From NCBI GenBank assembly GCA_009664345.1, contig CP043547.1, positions 2,008,709-2,072,708 of the forward strand: a DNA stretch of 64,000 nt, read 5' to 3'. The notes under the pieces are model-generated. The model saw only the letters and a program-made list of their open reading frames with translations. It was not told where the DNA came from and did no database searches. The first letter of the stretch is position 1, and each line of letters opens with the position of its first letter. Both the position numbers and the translations under genes were made by a program. Source of the stretch: Planctomycetales bacterium 10988 (lineage in GTDB: Bacteria; Planctomycetota; Planctomycetia; Pirellulales; Pb10988). Shown one piece after another: positions 54,460-62,876 of the stretch.

Positions 54460-55566
54460 ATGAAGATCACCCGAGTCACCCCCATTCCTTTGGCCCGGCG
54501 TTTGGAACGAGTGCAACGCAACTCCAAAATGCAACGGGATCGCCGCCGTTTTACCTTTGTCGTGGTCGAAACCGATACCGGCTTGCAAGGAATCGGCGAT
54601 GCCTATGGCGATCAAGAGCTTGTCGTCCCCCTGCTCGAACGCCGCGTTGGCCCTGCCGCGATCGGCCTCGATCCCCGCCAGCCGGAAGCCGTTTTTCAGC
54701 AGCTTTTCACCGCCCGGCCGTTCTGGGAAACCGCCGGTTCGATGATCTGTTGCATGAGTGCCATCGAAGTCGCCTGTTGGGACATCCTCGGCCAATACGA
54801 AGGCGTCCCCGTCTATGAACTTCTTGGCGGAAAGCAACGCGAATGGATTCCCGCTTATGCCAGCGATCTCCATTGGGAAGAAGCAGGCCGCATGGCCGAA
54901 AAGGCCGGTCAATACAAAGATCAGGGCTTTTCCGCCGTCAAAACCCATATCGGAGCCCCCGGCCAAGGCGAGGCCGACCTCAAGCGAATCGCTGCCATGC
55001 GGGCGGCCATCGGACCGGATTGCGGTTTGATGCTCGATGTGAATACCGCCTGGAATCACGATTGGCAGCTTGCCTTGGAATACGGCCAGGCCTGGAGCGA
55101 ATGGAATCCGTTTTGGCTCGAAGAACCGCTCTGCCCGGTCGATATTCAAAGCCATGTCAAACTGCGAAACGCCCTCCCCTACCCTTTGGCGACTGGCGAG
55201 AATCTTTACCTGACCTTTGGCTATGAAAGTCTTTTCCGTGAGATGGCTTGCGATTATGTCTTGCCGGATGTCCTTCGTTGCGGAGGTCTCGGCCAAATGA
55301 GGACGATCTGCCGAAATGCCGTCGCACACGGGATTACTCCGACTCCGCATAACTATTCAAGTGGCGTCGGCCTCGCCGCAACCCTTCACTTGATGGCTGC
55401 CGAAACCGGGATCGAACTCCTGGAATATGACCCCACCGGAACCGCTATCTATGAAGAACTTTTCCTCGATCCCATTGAAGTCGATCAAGGCAACGTCCGC
55501 GTCCCCGACACCCCCGGCCTCGGCGTTCGCCTCACGCCTGAGTTGATCGAAAAGTATAAAGTGTGA
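54460..55566 (+). CDS. Mandelate racemase/muconate lactonizing enzyme family protein
   Basis: A 368-residue enolase-superfamily enzyme. The three metal ligands are in LMLDVNTAWN, WLEEPL and ATGENLY, and a base lysine in SAVKTHIG; a histidine in PTPHNYS may be the second base. Relatives dehydrate or isomerise sugar acids, so a role in carbohydrate catabolism is likely. The precise substrate is unknown. The upstream gap is short, without a strong ribosome-binding site. Confidence 0.93.
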   Translation: MKITRVTPIPLARRLERVQRNSKMQRDRRRFTFVVVETDTGLQGIGDAYGDQELVVPLLERRVGPAAIGLDPRQPEAVFQQLFTARPFWETAGSMICCMSAIEVACWDILGQYEGVPVYELLGGKQREWIPAYASDLHWEEAGRMAEKAGQYKDQGFSAVKTHIGAPGQGEADLKRIAAMRAAIGPDCGLMLDVNTAWNHDWQLALEYGQAWSEWNPFWLEEPLCPVDIQSHVKLRNALPYPLATGENLYLTFGYESLFREMACDYVLPDVLRCGGLGQMRTICRNAVAHGITPTPHNYSSGVGLAATLHLMAAETGIELLEYDPTGTAIYEELFLDPIEVDQGNVRVPDTPGLGVRLTPELIEKYKV

Positions 55567-55623
55567 GGGGTGGGGAGTGGAGTGCGGGGAGGGATTTGCT
55601 GATAACGGCTCACCCAAGGCTGT

Positions 55624-55953
55624 ATGATGAATAAATTCAAGATGAACGTTGAACGGAAGTTGTCGTCTTTCAAGCGATCTATCATTACTCAGCGAGAACT
55701 ACGAAATTCGATCTTGAATGATCTAGTGGAACTTGACGACTTACCTGATGCAAACGAACTCCGGGAACTTCTCCCGAAAGAACTCATTCGCGATATTCAA
55801 GAATTTCTAATAGAACAAAGAAGCCTCGACTACCCTTATGCGCCCTTTTTTATAGGCCCTGGTCTGAGTGTCGAAGGCAAAGTGCGATTTCGGAAGCGGC
55901 TTCGCAAATTCGATCAATCTCTTCTGGCGATTCTTCCCCAGATCGAAGAGTAA
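55624..55953 (+). CDS. Small hypothetical protein
   Basis: A 109-residue protein rich in Arg, Leu and Glu with no signal peptide or membrane helix. A short AAGG lies before the ATG at 55624, and ATG 55627 is equally likely. The first half (KRSIITQRELRNS) is basic, and the second ends in a helix with LRKFDQSLLAILPQIEE. No family is recognised. It lies between an enolase-superfamily gene and a lipoprotein gene. Confidence 0.6.
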   Translation: MMNKFKMNVERKLSSFKRSIITQRELRNSILNDLVELDDLPDANELRELLPKELIRDIQEFLIEQRSLDYPYAPFFIGPGLSVEGKVRFRKRLRKFDQSLLAILPQIEE

Positions 55954-55990
55954 GTTACGCTACAAACTTTAAAGAATCAAAGTTATTCCT

Positions 55991-57607
55991 ATGCTTACAT
56001 CGATAAATCAGCTTCCTCGAAAGCGAATCAACTTCAACAACATATTTGGACTGTTTCTAAGTTTGTTTTTGATCGGAATAATGGGTTGTGGAGCGGAAGA
56101 GAAGCCGCTTTCGGACAATCCTCTGACCAGCGAACGGGGAACAGTTTCCGAAGAAAGCCAAAAAATTCTAGATCGCTCGCAATCGCAAACAACCAAGCAA
56201 CATGGCAACCATGAAGGGATTTTTGAATTTTCCGGCATGGAGGAAGCCGTCGAAGATGCCCGACGGAATCGACCCTCTCTCAATTCCCCGCGCGATCCGA
56301 GCCGCAGCCCGGAAGCGATTCTTCCTTCTGCAAAGGCCCCCCATTCCCAGAGTCAACCTTTAGATGAAGCGGCGATCTGGGAGGCCGGCATCCAGCGTTA
56401 TGAGGGCAAGCATGTCACCATCTATAGTGATGCACCTCGAAAACATATCGAGGACCTGCCGAAGATATTCGATCTCGCCTATCAAGAATGGTGCGATTAT
56501 TTCGACCTCCCCCCTGCTCTGCCGATTGATGGACTGTGGAAAATTCGTGCCCATGTGCTGGCCAATCCGGAAAGTCGGCCACGCTTTGAAAAGGTGGGGC
56601 TTTTGCCGCAAGAAGTCCCTCCGTTTGCAAATGGCTATGCTCAAACGAAAGCGATTTGGATTTATGATCAAGCGATTCATTCAGAGTATTATCAACGGCA
56701 TTTGCTCATTCATGAGGGGACGCATGCCTTCATGCTTTCCCACTTTGGACAATGTGATGCAGCTTGGTACACCGAGGGAATGGCCGAACTCTTGGGTACG
56801 CATCATTGGGATGGCGAAGAACTTCAACTGGCTTACTTTCCTCAATCGAAGGAAGAAGTCCCTTACTGGGGCCGAATTTCTTTAGTGCAAGATGAAGTCG
56901 AGTCCGGCCGCTCGCTCGACTTGGGAGGAGTCACGCAGCTTTCGATCTCTTATCAGGAAGAAAATCGGGCGTATGCTTGGTGCTGGGCCTTGTGTGCCTT
57001 GCTGGAAAATGACCCTGCTTATCGAGACCGCTTTCGTGAAATGGCCGTTCTCTCGGGACAAGACACCTTCAAGCAACAGTTCCGGGCAGCTTGGCAAGCC
57101 GATGCCCCTCGGCTGGCTTGGCACTGGCAACTCTTCCAACAAGAGATTGCCTACGGATATGACTTCGGGGCCAATCAACTCAACTGGAAAACCCCTCGAC
57201 CGTTGATCTCGGCGGAATCTGTCCAAATCCAAGCGGATCAAGGTTGGCAAAGCAGTGGTTTTTCGGTTCAAGAAGGACAAACCATCCGGCTCGCCGCTAC
57301 GGGTCGTTTTCAAATTGCCGACCAGTACAACGGTCAAGCAAGAGAAATCTTCTCCGAAGCAGGCGGCGTGACCTTTCGTTATTATGATAATCAACCTTTG
57401 GGAACCTTGCTCCTCATGGTCTTTCCGGAAGCTGCAACTCTGGAAGAGGTCCCCCCTTTTCAGGAACCAACCGCTGTCGGAATCGAGCGGGAATGGACCG
57501 CCAAGCGAAGTGGCACTCTATGGTTGAAAGTGAATGATTCTCCTGCGGAGCGGAATGACAACCAGGGAACGCCTGAGATTGAGATGCAACCCCTTTCCAC
57601 GCCCTAA
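55991..57607 (+). CDS. Lipoprotein with gluzincin-like domain and PA-IL-like C-terminal domain
   Basis: A 538-residue lipoprotein (lipobox LIGIMGC, Cys33). Residues ~120-370 hold a zinc-metallopeptidase-like domain: HEGTH at about 240-244 is followed by YTEGMAELLG, which would give the third ligand. Residues ~410-537 resemble the PA-IL/LecA-like beta-sandwich, with a PLGTLL strand and a late LWLKVNDSPAERNDNQG motif. The arrangement suggests a surface enzyme that recognises a galactose-like glycan. Activity is not proven. A 114-residue polar linker precedes the metal-binding domain. Confidence 0.85.
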   Translation: MLTSINQLPRKRINFNNIFGLFLSLFLIGIMGCGAEEKPLSDNPLTSERGTVSEESQKILDRSQSQTTKQHGNHEGIFEFSGMEEAVEDARRNRPSLNSPRDPSRSPEAILPSAKAPHSQSQPLDEAAIWEAGIQRYEGKHVTIYSDAPRKHIEDLPKIFDLAYQEWCDYFDLPPALPIDGLWKIRAHVLANPESRPRFEKVGLLPQEVPPFANGYAQTKAIWIYDQAIHSEYYQRHLLIHEGTHAFMLSHFGQCDAAWYTEGMAELLGTHHWDGEELQLAYFPQSKEEVPYWGRISLVQDEVESGRSLDLGGVTQLSISYQEENRAYAWCWALCALLENDPAYRDRFREMAVLSGQDTFKQQFRAAWQADAPRLAWHWQLFQQEIAYGYDFGANQLNWKTPRPLISAESVQIQADQGWQSSGFSVQEGQTIRLAATGRFQIADQYNGQAREIFSEAGGVTFRYYDNQPLGTLLLMVFPEAATLEEVPPFQEPTAVGIEREWTAKRSGTLWLKVNDSPAERNDNQGTPEIEMQPLSTP

Positions 57608-57725
57608 GGCCACGTTTCTTGGAATTTCCTGCCGGTACGATCGGCCCGAGATTGGTGATGCTTGGGAGAGAGAAACCCAGAAAAGGGGTTTCCCGCCTTG
57701 ACGATCGCAGCCAGCCACCTGACAA

Positions 57726-57766
57726 TGAATCTTTCCCCCCCAAACTGACAGGTTGGGGAAGATTCA
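57726..57766. promoter_or_regulatory. Strong hairpin in the glyA leader
   Basis: TGAATCTT at 57726-57733 pairs with AAGATTCA at 57759-57766, and CCCCAA with TTGGGG inside, giving a long stem. No T-run follows, so termination is unlikely, and it sits 60 bases before glyA. It does not match the glycine, THF or SAM riboswitches I can recall. A second smaller hairpin (GAAACCC with GGGTTTC) lies at about 57672-57692. Confidence 0.4.
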
Positions 57767-57827
57767 CGATTTAACTTAAAACACCACCTCTTGCGGCTGT
57801 TTTCTTCTCATACGAGGATTCGAATCG

Positions 57828-59081
57828 ATGTGTGCAATCGCGACCAATTCCATTGAACAACAAGACCCCGAAATCTGGTCCTGCATGGTGGAAGAAAAGG
57901 CACGCCAGCAAGACGGTCTGGAGATGATTGCCAGCGAAAACTACACCAGCCCCGCGATCATGCAAGCCTCGGGAAGCATTCTGACCAATAAATATGCCGA
58001 AGGTTACCCTGGCAAACGTTATTATGGCGGTTGTGAATTCGTCGATGGTGTCGAACGGCTGGCCATCGATCGAGCCAAGAAACTCTTCGGGGCCGAACAT
58101 GCCAACGTTCAACCGCATTCCGGCAGCCAGGCCAACATGGCAGTCTACCTTTCGCTCTGCAAACCTGGCGATACCGTCTTGGCAATGGACCTCGCCCATG
58201 GTGGCCACCTGACGCACGGCATGAAACTGAATATCTCCGGAAAGCTCTATAATATTGTCAGCTATGGCGTTTCCGAAAAAGATCAACGGCTTGATTTCGA
58301 CAAGATCGCCGAACTGGCCAAAGAACATAAACCCCGCATGATCATCGCTGGGGCAAGTGCTTATCCGCGAGAGATTCCTCACGGTCGCTTCGCCGAAATC
58401 GCCCAAGATGTCGGGGCCAAGTTGTTTGTCGATATGGCTCACTATGCCGGGTTGGTCGCTGGTGGAGTCCATGACAACCCCGTCCCGGTCGCGGATTTTG
58501 TCACGACAACCACGCATAAAACCTTGCGAGGCCCACGGGCGGGGCTGGCTTTGTGCAAAGCAGAATACCAAAAAGAGCTGGATCGTAGCGTTTTCCCTGG
58601 TCTCCAAGGTGGTCCTTTGATGCACGTGGTGGCCGCGAAAGCTATTTGCTTCGGGGAAGCCCTCCAGCCTTCTTTCAAGGATTACGCTCAACAAATCATT
58701 GCCAATGCGAAGACCTTAGCCGATACCCTGATGGCAGGCGGCCTCACGCTGAGCAGTGGCGGAACTGACAATCACCTCATGCTGGCCGATGTAACCACGA
58801 TGGGACTCACCGGAAAGATCGCGGAGAAAACACTCGATCGCTGTGGCATTACGGTCAATATGAATATGATTCCGTTCGATCAACGGAAACCGCTCGATCC
58901 TTCGGGGATTCGGATCGGCACACCTGCGTTGACAACCCGAGGCATGGGCACCGAAGAGATGAAGAAGGTCGGCGGTTGGATTCTCGAAGCTTTGAAACAT
59001 CCTGAGGACGAAGCAATACTCAATCGGATCGCCGGAGAAATCAAAGATATCTGCCAAAATTTCCCCGCGCCAACCATCTAA
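57828..59081 (+). CDS. glyA: Serine hydroxymethyltransferase
   Basis: A 417-residue PLP enzyme that interconverts serine and glycine and charges tetrahydrofolate with one-carbon units. The PLP lysine is in [14 protein letters not shown], and [10 protein letters not shown] and [14 protein letters not shown] are conserved substrate motifs. Length is normal. It is preceded by a 220-base leader with a strong hairpin and followed by a long gap. Confidence 0.97.
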   Translation: MCAIATNSIEQQDPEIWSCMVEEKARQQDGLEMIASENYTSPAIMQASGSILTNKYAEGYPGKRYYGGCEFVDGVERLAIDRAKKLFGAEHANVQPHSGSQANMAVYLSLCKPGDTVLAMDLAHGGHLTHGMKLNISGKLYNIVSYGVSEKDQRLDFDKIAELAKEHKPRMIIAGASAYPREIPHGRFAEIAQDVGAKLFVDMAHYAGLVAGGVHDNPVPVADFVTTTTHKTLRGPRAGLALCKAEYQKELDRSVFPGLQGGPLMHVVAAKAICFGEALQPSFKDYAQQIIANAKTLADTLMAGGLTLSSGGTDNHLMLADVTTMGLTGKIAEKTLDRCGITVNMNMIPFDQRKPLDPSGIRIGTPALTTRGMGTEEMKKVGGWILEALKHPEDEAILNRIAGEIKDICQNFPAPTI

Positions 59082-59631
59082 GAAGTGGGTGATTGGAAGG
59101 AACCCGTAACCGAGTTGATTAACCACTCAGATTAAGTAGTGGAAAAAACTCATTCAAATAATAAAATAAAATAGTTTAAGGATTCCTTTCGCGAAATCCT
59201 TATAGTATATTGATGGACTAATCTACCTTCTTCAGAGGAATTAGCAGTTTTCCATAGGAAATTCTACTAAGACTCTCAGAAGAAAGTAGAAAATAGCATT
59301 CGCTTACATCCAGGAGCAGAGGGTGTTCACCAATTCTTACCTGCTCCTGGTTTGATAAATTGGCTTTCGAGAGGTTCCGACTGCTGCCTTTGCTGTGATT
59401 TTTCACCATCTTTGTGCAAAATCATGGGGAATTTGCAATCAAAACACAGCCTCTTTGGGAAGTAGGCCGCTGGGGCAGCACTATTTTCTTTCTGAGTATT
59501 TTCCTTTAGCCGGTGTCTGTTCTAAATCCCCAGTTTTTCCTGGAATATTTTTAACCGCTACAGCAAAAGAGAATACTCTAAAATAATGCGTACCGTTGAT
59601 CTTACACCTCACCTTTTAGGCCACGGTAGCT
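59082..59631. other. Long intergenic region after glyA
   Basis: About 550 bases before the large kinase gene. A hairpin TAAGGATT/AATCCTTA (59177-59184 with 59195-59202) encloses a TTTCGCGAAA palindrome. Two open frames of 63 codons (59218-59409 on minus, 59395-59586 on plus) overlap each other at their 5' ends and lack good ribosome-binding sites. I see no RNA gene. Some of the region probably regulates the kinase. Confidence 0.35.
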
Positions 59632-62600
59632 ATGAACATTGAAACGATCTTTGGACCAGGATTTCGGGAGGGAGATAACCCGGGACATATCTCCAGCCCT
59701 AAAAAATACCTGCAGCAAGTCCGTCGTAGCGGACTCGTCAATGATGACGCCTTGAAAAAAAGCCTGGAAACGTTTGAAACCGAGGATCAAGATTCCTTGG
59801 CGTCTACTGCTGCGTTGGCCTGCCATTTGATCGAAAAAGGGTTACTGACTCCTTGGCAAACACGAATGCTGCTGCAAGGTCGGTGGCGAGGGTTTTCTTT
59901 AGGAAAATACAAACTCCTCAACCAAATCGGTCGTGGCGGAATGAGTCGGGTCTTCCTCGCGGAACACAGTCTCATGAAACGCCAAGTGGCCATCAAAGTG
60001 CTGCCGCGTTCGGGACTGGAACAAGGTTCGCGACTACGACGATTTTTGGCGGAATGCCGCATGAGCGCTCGACTGGACCATCCGAATATCGTGCGGGCTT
60101 TCCACTTCGATCAAGAACAAGACCATTATTATTTGGTCATGGAATTCGTGGACGGCCCGAATTTGCGGCAACTCGTCGAACGCGATGGGCCTTTGCCGTA
60201 TGAAAAAGCGGCCCGCTTCATCGCACAAACGGCTGGTGCACTCTCCCACGCGCACAGCTATCACTTGATTCATCGCGATGTCAAACCGGCGAATTTATTG
60301 TTGGATTCAAATCATATCATCAAGCTGAGCGATTTGGGCTTGGCTCACTGTTTGGCGGGAAGCGAACCCTCGCTGACCACCTCTCGCAACGGTAAATTAT
60401 TGGGAACTGCGGACTATGTAGCTCCGGAGCAAGTGAAGGACTCGCATGACGTCGATCCACGGACCGATGTCTATGGCCTTGGATGTAGCCTTTATTTTCT
60501 GCTGACCGGGCATGTCCCTTTCCGGTCAGGTGGTCTGGCTGAAAAGTTGGCAATGCACCTTTATCATCAGCCTCCGAGTATCAAAGATGAGCGGGAAGAT
60601 GCCCCGGAAGCCTTGGTGCGGATTTGCTATCGCATGATGGCCAAAGACCCTGATGATCGCTACCAGACCGCGGAAGAAATTCAACAGGAATTGCAAGATT
60701 GGCTGGAAAATCCTCATCAAAAAGTACTGATCCCGCGACGGACACGACTTAAACCGAGGATGGAAGACTCCGAGGAAGATCGCTCCGAACGCCTAGATCA
60801 TGGCGCGGCTGCTGTCTCTAGCCCACAGGCGTTGTCGGAAGAGAATGTCGATCAAACCTCACGGATTTCGCAAATCGGGGGACCTCCTTCCTCCCTCATG
60901 AGGCCGCGTTCCGCCCGGAAATCCAACTTTGACATTCGCTCGGATGTCTCTCCTTCATGGAACCAGCGACTCGCACAGGAGGCCCGCGAAAAGGAAGACG
61001 ACTCCTATTCGGATACGCCGATCGATGCTTCGCTTTCTCCTCCGACGAAACGTCTTCCCCCCAAACGATCACGAGATTCAAACGCCCATCTTCCTGCATC
61101 GGAGGCATCCACGGAGAATCGCTCCAAAGCATCTCTCGAACAGCCGACCTCGATTGAGCAGACGAAACCGACGACCCTTCCCGAAATCATGATCTCGGAA
61201 GAAGTCGCCGAATACCTACGGATTCCGCAAGATATTATTGAGCAGATGGCGGAGACGGGACGTATTCCTTGCCAACGACTGGGAACATCCTATCGCTTTC
61301 ACAAAGCCGCGATCGATGCTTGGCTACAAGATACGAACTTCGGTACGAAAACCTGGGCTCAGATTCTTCCTCAAGAAGATCATTCTCAACTCACCCAACG
61401 CGGCCGCGAGCAAGGGAAACAGACGTATCTTACCGTTGCCCAGTTGTTAGAGAATTTGCAAATCGCGAGATTGCTTCCAGAGGAGGAACTAGAGGAGCTG
61501 GCTCTGGCGTATTCCCTGGATGAGTCCGCCACCCCTCTTTTGCAGAAACTCACTCAACAGAAGAAGCTAACCGATTACCAAGCGGCTATTCTTGGCCGGG
61601 GCGAAATCGATGCCCTTCGCTGCGATCATTATCTTTTGTTGGAAAAAATCGGAGTCGGCGGGATGGCCGTCGTCTATCGTGCCAAAGATGAACGAACCGG
61701 CAAAATCGTCGCTCTTAAAATTCTTAAATCGCTGGATAAGAGCGACTCGATGGAGGAATATCGCCGCTTTGATCGGGAAGTCCGAGCGGTCGCCAGCCTC
61801 AACCATCCCAATATTGTCATCGCTTACGATGCCCGCCACCATGAAGGGCTAAGCTATTTGGTGATGGAATTTGTCGATGGAATCAATCTCGACCAGCATG
61901 TTCGCCGTCGTGGTCCACTCGAACTGCGGGAAGCCATCGAGTGTATTTTGCAAGTCGCTCAAGGCTTGGAGCATGCCCACGAAAATCACATTGTGCATCG
62001 AGATATCAAGCCGGGGAACCTGCTGCTTGATCGTTATGGCATTGTCAAGATTTTGGATATGGGGCTCGTTCGCTTTGAGCAGACTCTCGGAGCCGACCGA
62101 CAAGATCAGTCCTATCATGCCATTACGCAGCAAGGGACCCTCTTGGGGACTCCTGAGTTCATGGCACCGGAGCAGTTTGCCGATCCCCGCACAGCCGGAG
62201 GGCAAGCGGATATTTATAGTCTCGGCTGTACCTTCTATTTTCTGTTGACGGGGAAAAGCCCTTATTTCCGCAACACGCCCAATGAAACCCTCAAGGCCCA
62301 TCAAACCGAACCGATTCCCCGTTTAGCGCTGGCCAGTCGGGAAGACATCCCCCCTGCTCTGCAAAAAGTCTTCGATAAGATGTTAGCCAAGGATCTCAAT
62401 CAGCGCTACCAAACTGCCGAGGAACTAATCCAAGACCTCAATGAAGAAGTGCTGCCCGCTTTCCATGGCCAGGATGAAGAAGGAAGTTGGTTCGGCTGGC
62501 TTCGCCCTCGTGGTCGGCTACAAAAAATGGCAACTTTTTTGGGAATCGGAGCGATTCTCGGCGGAGTGATTGGCTTTTGTTTCGCCTATTTTCAGCTTCC

Positions 62601-62730
62601 GCCCGCGCTTCCTTTCAAAGACCCCTACGTGGTGGAATGGGATCAAGTCCTATTAGTCACCGCCTTTGGAAGTGCCTTCTTTGGCCTATTTGGAGCAGTT
62701 CTGGGAGGCATGTGGGGGGAATCGCTGTAG
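59632..62730 (+). CDS. Two-kinase membrane Ser/Thr protein kinase with excisionase-like HTH
   Basis: A 1032-residue protein. Kinase 1 (~residues 92-355) has the glycine loop IGRGGMSRVF, HRDVKPANLL and a DLG in place of DFG; kinase 2 (~664-940) has IGVGGMAVVY, HRDIKPGNLL and DMG. Each kinase is preceded by a similar short helical module (GLLTPWQTRMLLQGR and KKLTDYQAAILGRG). Between them, residues ~520-570 look like a MerR/excisionase-type winged helix (MISEEVAEYLRIPQ). Two transmembrane helices (~966-985, ~1007-1028) end the protein. It could link kinase signalling to DNA at the membrane. Target and ligand are unknown. Confidence 0.93.
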   Translation: MNIETIFGPGFREGDNPGHISSPKKYLQQVRRSGLVNDDALKKSLETFETEDQDSLASTAALACHLIEKGLLTPWQTRMLLQGRWRGFSLGKYKLLNQIGRGGMSRVFLAEHSLMKRQVAIKVLPRSGLEQGSRLRRFLAECRMSARLDHPNIVRAFHFDQEQDHYYLVMEFVDGPNLRQLVERDGPLPYEKAARFIAQTAGALSHAHSYHLIHRDVKPANLLLDSNHIIKLSDLGLAHCLAGSEPSLTTSRNGKLLGTADYVAPEQVKDSHDVDPRTDVYGLGCSLYFLLTGHVPFRSGGLAEKLAMHLYHQPPSIKDEREDAPEALVRICYRMMAKDPDDRYQTAEEIQQELQDWLENPHQKVLIPRRTRLKPRMEDSEEDRSERLDHGAAAVSSPQALSEENVDQTSRISQIGGPPSSLMRPRSARKSNFDIRSDVSPSWNQRLAQEAREKEDDSYSDTPIDASLSPPTKRLPPKRSRDSNAHLPASEASTENRSKASLEQPTSIEQTKPTTLPEIMISEEVAEYLRIPQDIIEQMAETGRIPCQRLGTSYRFHKAAIDAWLQDTNFGTKTWAQILPQEDHSQLTQRGREQGKQTYLTVAQLLENLQIARLLPEEELEELALAYSLDESATPLLQKLTQQKKLTDYQAAILGRGEIDALRCDHYLLLEKIGVGGMAVVYRAKDERTGKIVALKILKSLDKSDSMEEYRRFDREVRAVASLNHPNIVIAYDARHHEGLSYLVMEFVDGINLDQHVRRRGPLELREAIECILQVAQGLEHAHENHIVHRDIKPGNLLLDRYGIVKILDMGLVRFEQTLGADRQDQSYHAITQQGTLLGTPEFMAPEQFADPRTAGGQADIYSLGCTFYFLLTGKSPYFRNTPNETLKAHQTEPIPRLALASREDIPPALQKVFDKMLAKDLNQRYQTAEELIQDLNEEVLPAFHGQDEEGSWFGWLRPRGRLQKMATFLGIGAILGGVIGFCFAYFQLPPALPFKDPYVVEWDQVLLVTAFGSAFFGLFGAVLGGMWGESL

Positions 62731-62876
62731 AGGCAGATTTTCACAATCCTGCATTAAGCCATCTCAAACAAAAACCTTCTCGCTGCAATTGCGGTCTCTT
62801 CCAGGCATGGGTTAGACTAAAAATAGGTAAAACCTCACTCCTCCAGGCGAATCCACTGCAAAGGGTGGCCATCATC

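Noticed and set aside
57608..57827. Glycine, THF or SAM riboswitch before glyA
   Set aside because: The leader has hairpins but lacks the conserved core sequences of those classes as I know them.
57771..58694. 307-codon minus-strand frame opposite glyA
   Set aside because: Antisense to a highly conserved gene, no supporting signals.
59218..59586. Two overlapping 63-codon frames before the kinase gene
   Set aside because: They overlap on opposite strands, have weak starts and show no domain; coding is not supported.
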